Assembly: GCA_039707655.1 (NCBI GenBank)
Contig: CM077672.1
Span: 199,616,537-199,680,536, forward strand
DNA length: 64,000 nt
Reading direction: 5' to 3'
Source: Elymus sibiricus
Lineage: Eukaryota; Streptophyta; Magnoliopsida; Poales; Poaceae
The notes under the pieces were generated by a model that was given only the letters and a program-made list of their open reading frames with translations, had not been told where the DNA came from and did not search any database. Made by a program: the position numbers and the translations under genes. This document shows, piece by piece, positions 45,375 to 57,496 of the stretch (its first letter is position 1; each line of letters begins with the position of its first letter).

Positions 45375-46639
45375 GTGGCATCATGAGCCAGTTTGTGCGT
45401 AGATGATATGCACGAGTAGAACACAAAGAGTTGTGGGCGGTGATCGTCATACTTCTTACCACAAACGTCTTATTTTGATTCGGCGGTATTGTAAGATGAA
45501 GCGGCCCAGACAAACCTTACATGTCCACGTACATGAGAGCGGTTCCACCAACAGACATGCAACTTGTTTTGCATAAAGGTGGCTGGCGGGTGTCTGTTTC
45601 TCTTACTTTAGTTGAATCGAATTTGACTGCGGCCGGTCCTTGTTGAAGGTTAAAACAGCAAACTTGATAAATCACCGTTGTGGTTTTTGCCATAGGTAAG
45701 AACGGTTCTTGCTAGAAGCCCGTCGCAGCCACGTAAAACTTGCAACAACAAAGTAGAGGACGTCTAACTTGTTTTTGCAGGGTATGCTGTGATGTGATAT
45801 GGTCAAGACATGATGGGATATACGTTATTGTATGAGATGATCATGTTTTGTAATTTATCGGCAACCGGTAGAAGCCTTATGGTTGTCTCTTTATTGTATG
45901 AAATGCAAGCGCCATGTAATTGCTTTACTTTATCTCTATACGTTAGCAATAGTTGTAGAAGCAATAGTTGGCGAGACGACCACGACGCAACGATGGATAT
46001 CAAGGTGTCGAGCCAGTGACGATGGAGATCATGACGATGCTTTGGAGATGGAGATCAAACGCACAAGATGATGGCCATATCATGTCACATATTTTGATTG
46101 CATGTGATGTTTATCCTTTATGCATCTTATTTTGCTTAGAACGACAGTAGCATTATAAGATGATCCCTTCACTAAATTTCAAGATAAAAGTGTTCTCCCC
46201 GAGTATGCACCGTTGCTAAAGTTCGTCGTTTCGAAGCACCTCGTGATGATCGGGTGTGATAGATTCTACGTTCACATACAACGGGTGTAAGCCAGTTTTA
46301 CACAAGCAGAATACTTGGGTTAAACTTGACGAGCCTAGCATGTATAGACATGGTCTCGGAACACTGGCGACCGAAAGGTCGAACATGAGTCATATAGTAG
46401 ATATGATCAACATGGAGATGTTCACCATTGATGGCTATCCCATCTCACGTGATGATCGGACATGGGCTAGTTGATTTGGATCATGTATCACTTAGTTAAC
46501 TTGAGGGATGTTAATTTAAGTGGGAGTTCATTAGTAATTTGATTAATTGAACTTAATTTATCATGAACTTAGTCCTGATAGTCTTTGCAAATTATGTTGT
46601 AGATCAATAGCTCGCGTTGTAGCTCCCCTGTTTTTGATA
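45375..46639 (+). other. Element G leader with primer-binding site
   Basis: TGGCATCATGAGCC at 45376-45389 is a decayed match to the initiator tRNA-Met site (normally TGGTATCAGAGCC). The remaining 1.25 kb is the long untranslated leader typical of this family; the short open frames in it show no domain. Confidence 0.75.
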
Positions 46640-47571
46640 CGTTCCTAGAGAAAGCTAAGTTGAAAGATGATGGTAGCAACTACACGGACTGGGTCCGTAA
46701 CTTGAGGATTATCCTCATTGCTGCACAGAAGAATTATGTCCTTGATGCACTGCTAGGTGATGGACCTGCTGTAGGAGCTGCTGCAGACGTTGTGAACGCC
46801 TGGCAGGCTCGATCTAATGACTACTTGATAGTTCAGTGTGCCATGCTCTACGGCTTAGAACCGGGACTGCAAAAGCGTTTTGAACGCCACGGAGCATATG
46901 AGATATTCCAAGAGATGAAATTGATATTTCAAGCTAATGCCCGGGTTGAGAGATATGAAGTCTCCAACAAGTTCTTTAGCTGTAAGATGGAGGAGAACAG
47001 TTCTGTCAGTGAACACATACTCAGAATGTCTGGGTACCACAACCACTTGACTCAGCTGGGAATTGATCTTCCGGTTGAGAGTGTTATTGACAGAGTTCTT
47101 CAGTCACTGCCACCAAGCTATAAAGGCTTCGTGATGAACTATAATATGCAAGGGATGGCGAAGACAATTCCCAAGCTCTTTGCGATGTTGAAATCGGCGA
47201 AGGTAGAAATCAAGAAGGAGCATGAAGTGTTGATGGTTAACAAGACCACTAGTTTCAAGAAAAAGGGCAAGGGAAAGAAGGGGAACTTCAAGAAGAACGG
47301 CAAGCAAGCTGCCGCTCCCACGAAGAAACCCAAAGTTGGACCCAAGCCTGAAACTGAGTGCTTCTACTGCAAAGGAACTGGTCACTGGAAGCGGAACTGC
47401 CCCAAGTATTTGGCGGATAAGAAGGATGGAAAAGTGAACAAAGGTATATTTTATATACATGTTATTGATATGTACCTCACTAGTGCTCGTAGCAGCGTCT
47501 GGGTATTTGATACCGATTCAGTTGCTAATATTAGTAACTTGAAGCAGGAGCTGCAGAGTAACGGAGACTAG
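46640..47571 (+). pseudogene. Element G gag and start of protease
   Basis: The reading frame contains DDGSNYTDWVRNLRIIL, a capsid region (NAWQARSNDYLIVQCAM, SVSEHILRMSGYHNHLT), a Lys-rich linker and a CCHC zinc knuckle CFYCKGTGHWKRNC (47359-47400). The protease then begins with WVFDTDSVANI, where the active-site triad DTG reads DTD. The frame ends at TAG 47569-47571. No ATG is seen at the expected start; the frame opens just upstream of 46660. Remnants of protease continue in broken form to 47810. Confidence 0.85.
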
Positions 47572-47810
47572 CTGAGGGCGAGGTGACGATATGTGTTGGA
47601 AGTGTCTCCAAGATTGATATGATCAATATCGACACACTCGTAATACCTTCGGGATTAGTATTAAACCTAAATAATGGTTATTTGGTGCTTGCGTTGAGCA
47701 TAAAACATTATATCTGGATATTGTTTATTGCAAGACGGTTATTCATTTAAGTCAGAGAATAATGGTTATTCTATTTATATGAATAATATCCCTCGTGATC
47801 ATGCACCCTT
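47572..47810 (+). pseudogene. Element G protease remnant
   Basis: Short fragments such as VTICVGSVSKIDMINIDTL and NNGYLVLALSIKHYI are readable in changing frames. It connects gag to integrase and contains several indels. Confidence 0.55.
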
Positions 47811-49295
47811 GTGAATGGTTTATTCTTGTTGAATCTCAATCGTAGTGATACACATATTCATAATATTGATGCCAAAAGATGCAAAGTTGATAATGATAGT
47901 GCAACATACTTGTGGCACTGCCATTTAGGTCATATTGGTGTAAAGCACATGAAGAAACTCCATGCTGATGGACTTTTGGAATCTCTTGATTATGAATCAT
48001 TTGATACTTGCGAACCATGCCTCATGGGCAAGATGACTAAAACTCCGTTCTCCGGAACAATGGAGCGAGCTACTGATTTGTTGGAAATAATACATACCGA
48101 TGTATGCGGTCCGATGAATGTTGAAGCACGCGGTGGGTATCGTTATTTACTAACCTTCACAAATGATTTGAGTAGGTATGGGTATATCTACTTGATGAAA
48201 CACAAGTCTAAAACATTTGAAAAGTTTAAAGAATTTCAGAGTGAAGTAGAGAATCATCGTAACAAGAAAATAAAGTTTCTACGATCCGATCGCAGAGGCG
48301 AATATTTGAGTTACGAGTTTGGCCTTCATTTAAGAAAATGTGGAATTGTTTCACAACTCACGCCACCTGGAACACCACAGCGTAATGGTGTGTCCAAACG
48401 TCGTAACCGTACTTTATTGGATATGGTGCGTTCTATGATGTCTCTTACCGATTTGCCACTATCGTTTTGGGGTTATGCATTAGAGACAGCTGCATTCACA
48501 TTAAATAGGGCACCGTCTAAATCCGTTGAGATGACACTGTATGAACTATGGTTTGGCAAGAAACCTAAGCTGTCGTTTCTTAAAGTTTGGGGATGCACTG
48601 CTTATGTGAAAAAGCTTCAACCTGATAAGTTCGAACCCAAAGCGGAGAAGTGCGTCTTCATAGGATACCCTAAAGAAACAATTGGGTACACCTTCTACCA
48701 CAGATCCGAAGGCAAGGTCTTTGTTGCCAAGAATGGGTCCTTTCTAGAGAAGGAGTTTCTCTCGAAAGAAGTGAGTGGGAGCAAAGTAGAACTTGATGAG
48801 GTAATTGTACCTTCTCTCGAATTGGAAAGTAGCTCATCAGAGAAAACCGTTCCCGTGATGCCTACACCAATAAGAGAGGAAGATAATGATAAAGATCATG
48901 AAACTTCAGATCAAGTTACTACTGAACTTCGTAGGTCGACCAGAGTACGTTTCGCACCAGAGTGGTACGGTAATCCTGTTCTGGAAGTTATGTTGTTAGA
49001 CAACGGCGAACCTATGAACTATGAAGAAGCTATGATAAGCCCAGATTCTCACAAATGGCTTGAGGCCATGAAATCTGAGATAGGATCCATGTATGAGAAC
49101 AAAGTGTGGACTTTGGTGGACTTGCCCGATGATCGGCAAGCCATTGAGAATAAATGGATTTTTAAGTGGAAGACGGATGTTGATGGTAATATCACTGTCT
49201 ACAAAGCTCGACTTGTCGCGAAAGGTTTTCGACAAGTTCAAGGGGTTGACTACGATGAGACTTTCTCACCCGTAGCGATGCTTAAGTCTGTCTGA
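47811..49295 (+). pseudogene. Element G integrase and start of RT, catalytic Glu lost
   Basis: It has a zinc-binding motif (WHCHLGHIGVKHMKKL, then CEPCLMGK) and the integrase core with the first Asp in IHTDVCGPM and the second in LRSDRRGEY. The catalytic Glu position reads Lys (GVSKRRNRT, codon AAA at 48396-48398), so integration activity should be lost. The C-terminal part has WFGKKPKLSFLKVWGC and a variable linker. RT begins at EPMNYEEAM, with NKWIFKWKTDVDG and YKARLVAKGF. The frame stops at TGA 49293-49295, probably a former CGA. Confidence 0.9.
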
Positions 49296-49682
49296 ATCAT
49301 GTTAGCAATTGCCGCATTTTATGATTATGAAATCTGGCAAATGGATGTCAAAACTGCATTCCTTAATGGTTTTCTCAAAGAAGAGTTGTATATGATGCAA
49401 CCAGAAGGTTTTGTCGATCCTAAGGGTGCTAAGAAAGTGTGCAAGCTCCAGCGATCCATCTATGGACTGGTTCAAGCATCTCGGAGTTGGAATATACGCT
49501 TTGATGAGGTGATCAAAGCATATGGTTTTGTACAGACTTACGGTGAAGCCTGTATTTACAAGAAAGTGAGTGGGAGCTCTGTAGCATTTCTAATATTATA
49601 TGTGGATGACATATTGTTGATTGGAAATGATATAGAATTTCTGGATGGCATAAAAGGATACTTGAATGAAAGACCTCGGTGA
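49296..49682 (+). pseudogene. Element G reverse transcriptase core
   Basis: It continues in the same frame after the TGA: MDVKTAFLNGFLKEELYM, QRSIYGLVQASRSWN and the catalytic YVDDILLIG (49599-49610). After LNE the frame shifts by one base; the following residues are readable in another frame. Confidence 0.9.
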
Positions 49683-50425
49683 AGCTGCTTATATATTGGG
49701 CATCAAGATCTATAGAGATAGATCAAGACGCTTGATAAGACTTTCAATGAGTACATACCTTGACAAGATTTTGAAGGAGTTCAAAATGGATCAGTCAAAG
49801 AAGGAGTTCTTACCTGTATTGTAAGGTGTAAAGTTGAGTAAGACTCAAAGCTCGACCACGGCAGAAGATAGAGAGAGAATGAAAGTCATTCCCTATGCCT
49901 CAGCCATAGGTTCTATAATGTATGCCATGCTGTGTACCACACCTAATGTGTGCCTTGCCACATGTCTGGCAAAGGGGGTACAAGAGTGATCCAGGAGTGG
50001 ATCACTGGACAGCGGTCAAAATTATCCTTAGTAACTAAAGGACTAAGGAAATGTTTCTCGATTATGGAGGTGATAAAGAGTTCGTCATAAAGGGTTACGT
50101 CGATGCAAGCTTTGACACCAATCTGGATATCTCTGAGTAGCAAACCGGATACGTATAATGGAGCGTATAATGGAGCAGTCATTTGGAATAGCTCCAAGTA
50201 AAGCGTCATAGCAGCATCTACAGTGTGACATAAGGATTTGCAAAGTACACATGGGTCTGAATATTGCAGACCCATTGACTAAATATCTCTCTCACGAGCA
50301 AAACATGATCACACCTTAGAACTTTTTGAGTGTTAATCACATGGTGATGTGAACTAGATTATTGACTCTAGTGAACTCTTGGGTGTTAATCACATGGCGA
50401 TGTGAACTAGATTATTGACTCTAGT
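49683..50425 (+). pseudogene. Element G RT end and RNase H remnant
   Basis: In shifted frames it reads MKDLGEAAYILGIKIYRDRS, YLDKILKEFKMDQSKKEF, then fragments of the Copia RNase H (VDASFDTNLD, ADPLTKYLSHEQNMI). Several hundred bases of the normal domain are missing. Near 50340-50420 a 70-base segment with GTTAATCACATGG is repeated. Confidence 0.75.
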
Positions 50426-50438
50426 GCAAGTGGGAGAC
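50426..50438 (+). other. Polypurine tract of element G
   Basis: GCAAGTGGGAGAC directly precedes the 3' LTR, the usual Copia form. Confidence 0.8.
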
Positions 50439-51637
50439 TGATGGAAATATGCCCTAGAGGCAATAATAAAGTTGTTATATTTCCTTGTTCATGATAAAGG
50501 TTTATTATTCATGCTAGAATTGTATTGACCGGAAACTTAAATACATGTGTGAATACATAAACAAATACCGTGTCCCTAGTGAGCCTCTACTAGACTAGCT
50601 CGTTGATCAAAGATGGTTAAGGTTTCCTAACCATAGACATGAGTTGTCATTTGATAACGGGATCACATCATTAGGAGAATGATGTGATGGACAAGACCCA
50701 TCTCAGTCATGTCTACATCATTCCCGAACCCGTAGGGTCCGCACGCTTAACGTTCGTTGACGATATAGTGTTATATGAGTTATGTGAATTGGTAACCGAA
50801 TGTTGTTTGGAGTCCCGGATGAGATCCCGAACGTCATGAGGAGTCTCGGAATGGTCGAGAGGTAAAGATTTATATATGCGAAGTCATATTTTGGGTTTCA
50901 GAAAAAGGTGCAGTTTTTTCGGTATTGTACCGGGAAGCTTCCAGAAGGTTCCGGAGGGGTCCGGAAGTCCACAAGTGGGTCCAACACGTCCCAAGGGCTG
51001 GCATGGGCTAAGGGGAGGCGCCCTGGCCTTATTAGGCCAGGCGCACCAAGTCCTCAAAAGTCCACGCAGCTAGGGAAGGAAAAAAGTAGAGTCCTAGTAG
51101 GAATAGGATTGGACTTTGGAGTCCAAGTCCACGTGTGTACTATTCATGTGGTACTGTTCATGTGGCACTATTCCTTCTACTCCAAGCCCCTACACATATA
51201 TAAATAGAGGAGAGGGGGCGCCCCAAAGAAGCCACAACATTGTCTTAGCCGTGTGCGGCGCCCCCCCTCCACAGTTCCGTCCCTCGGTCATATTTTCGCA
51301 GTGCTTGGGTGAAGCCCTGCGGAGATAGCATCACCATCACCGTCACCATGCCTTCGTGCCGCCGGAACTCATCCACTACCTCGCCGTCTTGCTGGATCAA
51401 GAAGTCGAGGACGTCACCGAGCTGAACGTGTGCTGAACGCGGAGGTGCCGTACGTTCGGTACTCGGTCGGTTGGATCGTGAAGTTGTTCGACGACATCAA
51501 CCGCGTTGTTCTAAGGCTTCCGCTTACGGTCTACGAGGGTACGTAGACACACTCCCCCTCTCGTAGCTATGCATCTCCATGGATAGATCTTGCGTGTGCG
51601 TAGAATTTTTTTGTTTTCCATGCAACGTTCCCCAACA
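50439..51637 (+). repeat. Element G 3' LTR with internal deletion (1199 bp)
   Basis: It matches the 5' LTR but lacks about 526 bp. The break is at 50701-50703, where TCT is shared by both deletion ends (43925-43927 and 44451-44453 in the 5' copy). The TATA box ATATATAAATAG is near 51197. Confidence 0.9.
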
Positions 51638-51642
51638 GTGGC

Positions 51643-52447
51643 AACCTCCTTGCCGGCCAAAGCTTTACCTGGAACCGCCAAGATCGAGATTCGGAGTCCA
51701 GCCGCAGAAGCTACCAGAAAGAAGCTCAAAACACAACACCCAACTAGTACCAAAGATGAAGACATTCCTTGCCGGCAAAGCTAAACCGGCAAGGTGAAGA
51801 CCCGGCAAGCTCCGTGCCGGCAAGCTTAGGCTAGCCCTCCAGCGCTCCACCTCGCTGCACGGGTGTTCGCTGATGTGTGAGGTGTCGACCGCGCAGGTTG
51901 GTTGGTGAGGCTTGTCGGGCACATGTCAGCACGCTGGGACAAGATTTGTCCCTAACGACACCCGTCCAAGAGGCGTGTCAAGATAATACGAGGTAGCTTG
52001 GCAAGCGGTGCAGAAACCTTGCCGGGACTACCTCTTCGCATGACACCGAGCGTCGCATTTAATGCCTTTGTCCTAAATTGGTAGAGTTAGGTATGATAGC
52101 ACTGTTTGCTATCTAATCGCTATGTAATTACTGTTTTGCCACTGTGGTAACCACTTGAGCTATAAAAGGAGGGCCAAGGCAACAATTTAGAGGATTCGGA
52201 CCCCTTTTCAAACACAAGCACGTCTCGCGTAGCTGCTCCCCCCGCGCCTTGCCGGCGGAAGCGCTCCTTGTACTGTGTTTCTGCACCATCAATACACCAA
52301 AGGCAGGAGTAGGGTTTTACGCTTCTCAGCGGCCCGAACCTGGGTAGATCCCTCGCGCTCCCCATTGTCCATGCTCTTTGTGCACGTCAACCTCCCCCGC
52401 CGAACCACAAGGGGTTGCATGGCCCCATAGATGGTCGTACCCCGACA
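51643..52447 (+). repeat. Element E 3' LTR, second part
   Basis: It resumes GCAACCTCCTTGCCGG-type sequence after element G's TSD and ends TACCCCGACA. TATA box at 52160-52169. It matches 24637-25441 closely. Confidence 0.9.
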
Positions 52448-52452
52448 CTAGT

Positions 52453-53262
52453 TCTTCGCTCATTACTATTACCCCTAAAAATGAAGTACTTAATTTTAAA
52501 CAAAGGGGAGGAGAGAATCTAAAAGATGCTTGGTATAGGATTTGTGATGCTCATAATAGATCAACTCGTAAGCAATCCACCACAATCCTTCTTCGCAATT
52601 TTTATGTGGGTATTACTACTTGGTATAGATTCGTACTTGATACTATTACCGGAGGGAATTTCTTGATGTGTCCCTCTATGGATGCTTTCAATGCTATGGG
52701 AAATTTAGTGGGATCACCACCTATCACTGTTAATGAAACAACTTTGACTTTGGAACATGTTATGCAAAGGTTACAAGCTATTGAAAGTACAATGCCTACT
52801 ATTGAACATCTTGAGAAATTAGATAAAAAAATTCAGAATCATATCACTCAATTTGGTTCTAAGGTAGGAATCGCATTGAAAACCTTAAAGGAAAAGGAAC
52901 CGGTAGTTAATGAAAGAATAGAACAAAGCCCCGCTAGAATCGATAAGATAGAAGAAATTACTAATAATTAGGGCTCGGCTTTTTCCTCCATTAATAATAT
53001 TGATAGAACTCCTCCCAATAAAAATTGCAAGTTCATGTATGTTCCTAAAACCAATGGTGCTACTTCTAGTAAGGGAAATGAGGATATTAAAATGATCAGC
53101 GTGCACCCCAATTTCATTGATATAATTAAGGAACCTATTCACAAAAGTAAAATTCTTGATTTTGTGCTTAGAAGTGTGATGATGAGAAACACCTATGTTA
53201 AATCTATTAGAAAAAATGGATGTGTGATTGATGAGTTGGAAACCAAAGATGACAATACTTGA
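52453..53262 (+). pseudogene. Element D gag fragment
   Basis: The frame contains NLKDAWYRICDAHNRSTRKQ, TTILLRNFYVGITTWYRFVL and TLEHVMQRLQAIES, a gag of the Athila-like type with a likely coiled coil (LEKLDKKIQNHITQFG). A TAG at 52969-52971 is followed in the same frame by NNIDRTPPNKNCKFMYV and further residues to a stop at 53260-53262. No start codon is visible either here or in the leader before element E (24377-24581). No protease or pol follows, so this is the element's only coding region. Confidence 0.8.
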
Positions 53263-54533
53263 AACTATGCATTATGCCTAGCTAGGGGCATAAAACAATA
53301 ACGCTTGTTGGGAGGCAACCCAATTAATAAAATAAATTTTTGCTTTTTGTTTCTGTTCTTGTGTGTTTACACAACTATGCTACTGTTATGATTGAGTTTC
53401 TATGTTTTAATTAGTGTTTGTGCCAAGTAAAGCCTTTGGGATGATTTGGAAGATAGTATAATTGATTCTGTTTGGAAAACAGAAAGTTTTGCTTCCAGTG
53501 CTGGAATTTTAGTTCTGTACTGGAGCGTCAGAAAAATCTGAAATTTTACACAGTATTGGTATATGAATTGGCCACGTTGTCCTAATTTTTCAGAATTTTT
53601 GGATTTCCATAAGTATGGCTTTTAAATAGATCTCTGCAGACTATTCTGTTTTTGACAGATTCTGTTTTTGATGCACTGCTTGCTTGTTTTGATGAAACTA
53701 TGGATTGTATCGGGGGTATAAGCCATGGAGAAGTTAGAATACAGTAGGTATAATGCAAAAATAAAATATGAATGGGTTTGCAACAGTACTTACAGTAGTG
53801 ATTTATTTTGTTATACTAACGGATCTCACAAAGGTTTTGTCGAGTTTTGTGTGATTGAAGTTTTCAAGTTTTGGGTGAGATCACGATGGATGATGGAATA
53901 AGGAGTGGAAGAGCCTAAGCTCGGGGATGCCCAAGGCACCCCAAGGTAATATTCAAGGAATACTCAAGCGTCTAAGCTCGGGAATGCCCCGAAAGGCATC
54001 ACCTCTTTCTTCTACCAACCATCGGTAATTTTACTAGGAGCTATATTTTTATTCGTCACATGATATGTGTTTTGCCTGGAGCGTCGTGTATTATATGAGT
54101 CTTTGCTTTGTTTGGTTTTTAGTTTGTCACAATCATATTTGCTGGACACACCTATTTGAGAGAGCCACACGTTTATCATGATTTGTTAGAATACTCTATG
54201 TGCTTCACTTAAATCTTTTGAGCTAGGCAGTTGCTCTAGTGCTTCACTTAAATCTTTTTGAGCACGGTGGTGGCTATATTTTGAAGAAATTTTAAACTCT
54301 CATGCTTCTCCTATATTATTTTGAGAGTTTATAAGATAAAAATTTGAAGAAATATTTGCACTCTCATGCTTCACTTATATCTTTTTGAGAGTTGATAATA
54401 GTAATGGTAATTTGCACAAGATATGAATTTGGTCACAAAGTGATGAATATTCAAGAGGGATATAATAAAAACTTTCATATAGATCATTGGATATGATAAG
54501 TGTGATTCCTTGCAACAGTTTTCCAATATGGAG
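53263..54533 (+). other. Element D 3' tail
   Basis: AT-rich and non-coding. It has CTTGTTGGGAGGCAACCC near 53306, a duplicated AGCTCGGGGATGCCC / AGCTCGGGAATGCCC segment at 53920-53990, and short repeats of TGCTTCACTTAAATC and CTCTCATGCTTC at 54200-54370. Confidence 0.65.
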
Positions 54534-57496
54534 ATGATGATATGTGAGTCATGTTAGTGAGTAATTGTGATTTAGTAAGAATATTAGGGTTAAGGTTTGT
54601 GATTCCCTATGCATGCACATAAAGTCAATAGTTATGGAAAGACATTATATCCTACTTATGGTGCATTATTCGGTGTTAGTTATGTTCAATGCATGTTTCT
54701 GACCATTTTCGCTTTTTGGTTGGTCGCTTCTCAATCTATTTGCTAGCCTTCATTTGTACTAAGCGGGAATACTGCTTGTGCATCCAAACTCCTTAAACCC
54801 AAGTTGTGCCAAATGAGTCCACCATATCTACCTATATGCGGTATTTCCATGCCGTTCCAAGTAAATTTGCATGTGCAAACTCTAAAATTTTCAAAATAAT
54901 TTTCCATTTTGTGTGCCCGTACCGCTCATGAAGCGGCAGGGGGTGGCCAATGTTTTCCATGCTAGGTGTGTTATTCTCACGATGAGTGTTTATTCACTTG
55001 TCATTGAACGAGAGAGTGGCAGGTAATAGGGATGCCCAGTCCCACAATGAATCAAAAATAATAATAACAAAATTCCTTGGAAAGTGTTGGTATGGAGGGC
55101 ACCCGTGGATACGGCTAGCCATGGATTGTGAAAGAATGGTGGAAAGGAAATAAACTTTATTTTCTATTTGGGAACTGCCTATGATGTGTCTAGCATGGAA
55201 AATATTGGGAATTCTCAGTCGTTTTCGTTAACAGGAAAAGCATGCCTCTCAAAAATAATTTTATCTCTCTAATTTAAGCTTTGAGCTCTGGCACATTTGC
55301 AAATCTCTGCTTCCCTCTGCGAAGGGCCTATCTATTTACTTTTATGCAATTTTTATTTTTATTTTGAGTCTTCATCTTCTCTTACAAAGCACCAACTAGA
55401 GAGCACTATTGTCATACTTGTGCATTGTGTGTAGCTAAAATTGAGTGTGTTTCATGAATGGATCAATGAATGAGCATAATGGGCTAGGGATAACTTTCTT
55501 TAGCGTTGATATTTTGAAAGACATGGTTGCTTGTTGGTATGCTTGAGTATTTATGTCTTCATGTCAAACTATAGACTACTGCTTTGAATCATTCAAGTCC
55601 AAATGTCCATGCTATAAAGAAAAGAATATATGATGAATATGAAAGGTAGAATTCCACATCAAAAATTCAATTTTTATCATTTACCTACTCGAGGACGACC
55701 AGGAATTAAGCTTGGGGATGCTGATACGTCTCCAACGTATCTATAATTTTTGATTGTTCCATGCTTTTATAGTATCAATGTTGGATGTTTTTATATACAT
55801 TTACAGCAATTATATATAATTTTTTGGGACTAACCTATTAACTTAGTGCCCAGTGCCAGTTGCTGTTTTTTGCCTGTTTTTGGTTTTCCAGAATATCAGT
55901 ACCAAACGAAGTCCAAATGCCACGAAACTTTTTGGATATTTTTTCTGGACATAACAAACACTAGAAGCTTCGGGAGGGGACGAGAAGATGAAGCAGTGGC
56001 CCACGAGGCTCCAGATGATGATATGTGAGTCATGTTAGTGAGTAATTATGATTTAGTAAGAATATTAGGGTTAAGGTTTGTGATTCCCTATGCATGCACA
56101 TAAAGTCAATAGTTATGCAAAGACATTATATCCTACTTATGGTGCATTATTCGGTGTTAGTTATGTTCAATGCATGTTTCTGACCATTTTCGCTTTTTGG
56201 TTGGTCGCTTCTCAATCTATTTGCTAGCCTTCATTTGTACTAAGCGGGAATACTGCTTGTGCATCCAAACTCCTTAAACCCAAGTTGTGCCAAATGAGTC
56301 CACCATATCTACCTATATGCGGTATTTCCATGCCGTTCCAAGTAAATTTACATGTGCAAACTCTAAAATTTTCAAAATAATTTTCCGTTTTGTGTGCCCG
56401 TACCGCTCATGAAGTGGCATGGGGTGGCCAATGTTTTCCATGCTAGGTGTGTTATTCTCACGATGAGTGTTTATTCACTTGTCATTGAACGAGAGAGTGG
56501 CAGGTAATAGGGATGCCCAGTCCCACAATGAATCAAAAATAATAATAACAAAATTCCTTGGAAAGTGTTGGTATGGAGGGCACCCGAGGATACGGCTAGC
56601 CATGGATTGTGAAAGAATGGTGGAAAGGAAATAAACTTTATTTTCTATTTGGGAACAGCCTATGATGTGTCTAGCATGGAAAATATTGGGAATTCTCGGT
56701 CGTTTTCGTTAACAGGAAAAGCATGCCTCTCAAAAATAATTTTATCTCTCTAATTTAAGCTTTGAGCTCTGGCACATTTGCAAATCTCTGCTTCCCTCTG
56801 CGAAGGGCCTATCTATTTACTTTTATGCAATTTTTATTTTTATTTTGAGTCTCCATCTTCTCTTACAAAGCACCAACTAGAGAGCACTATTGTCATACTT
56901 GTGCATTATGTGTAGCTAAAATTGAGTGTGTTTCATGAATGGATCAATGATTGAGCATAATGGGCTAGGGATAACTTTCTTTAGCGTTGATATTTTGAAA
57001 GACATGGTTGCTTGTTGGTATGCTTGAGTATTTATGTCTTCATGTCAAACTATAGACTACTGCTTTGAATCATTCAAGTCCAAATGTCCATGCTATAAAG
57101 AAAAGAATATATGATGAATATGAAAGGTAGCATTCCACATCAAAAATTCTATTTTTATCTTTTACCTACTCGAGGACGACCAGGAATTAAGCTTGGGGAT
57201 GCTGATACGTCTCCAACGTATCTATAATTTTTGATTGTTCCATGCTTTTATAGTATCAATGTTGGATGTTTTTATATACATTTACAGCAATTATATATAA
57301 TTTTTTGGGACTAACCTATTAACTTAGTGCCCAGTGCCAGATGCTGTTTTTTGCCTGTTTTTGGTTTTCCAGAATATCAGTACCAAACGAAGTCCAAATG
57401 CCACGAAACTTTTTGGAGATTTTTTTCTGGACATAACAAACACTAGAAGCTTCGGGAGGGGACGAGAAGATGAAGCAGTGGCCCACGAGGCACCAG
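54534..57496 (+). repeat. Tandem duplication, 1.48-kb unit (tail plus partial LTR)
   Basis: Unit 1 is 54534-56014 and unit 2 is 56015-57496 (1481 and 1482 bp). A third copy starts at 57497 and runs on into the full 3' LTR. Each complete unit holds about 1.19 kb of tail followed by the first 292-293 bp of the LTR (starts at 55722 and 57203), broken off after CACGAGGC(A/T)CCAG and joined to ATGATGATATG. The units differ by only a few bases. Confidence 0.9.

Larger units (their letters stand above)
40310..51637 (+). mobile_element. Element G: Angela/BARE1/WIS-type Copia retrotransposon
   Basis: LTRs begin TGATGGAAATATGCCC and end CGTTCCCCAACA, with TSD GTGGC. The order gag, protease, integrase, RT, RNase H is that of Copia. 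The 5' LTR is split by element H; the 3' LTR has a deletion of about 526 bp. All enzymes carry inactivating changes. Confidence 0.9.
24582..52447 (+). mobile_element. Element E: Tat-like Gypsy retrotransposon with antisense B3 gene
   Basis: LTRs of exactly 860 bp, TGTCGGTGT to CCCCGACA, with TSD CTAGT at 24577-24581 and 52448-52452. The order is gag, protease, RT, RNase H, integrase, then a long tail with a gene on the opposite strand. The layout with an antisense extra ORF fits the Tat lineage (for example Grande of maize). Element F sits in its RNase H, and element G sits in its 3' LTR. The pol genes are broken by stops and frameshifts. Confidence 0.85.

Noticed and set aside
53920..54370. 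Short direct repeats in element D's tail as a possible CRISPR-like or regulatory array
   Set aside because: Only two or three irregular copies of 12-20 bases with no constant spacing; ordinary decay in a retrotransposon tail.
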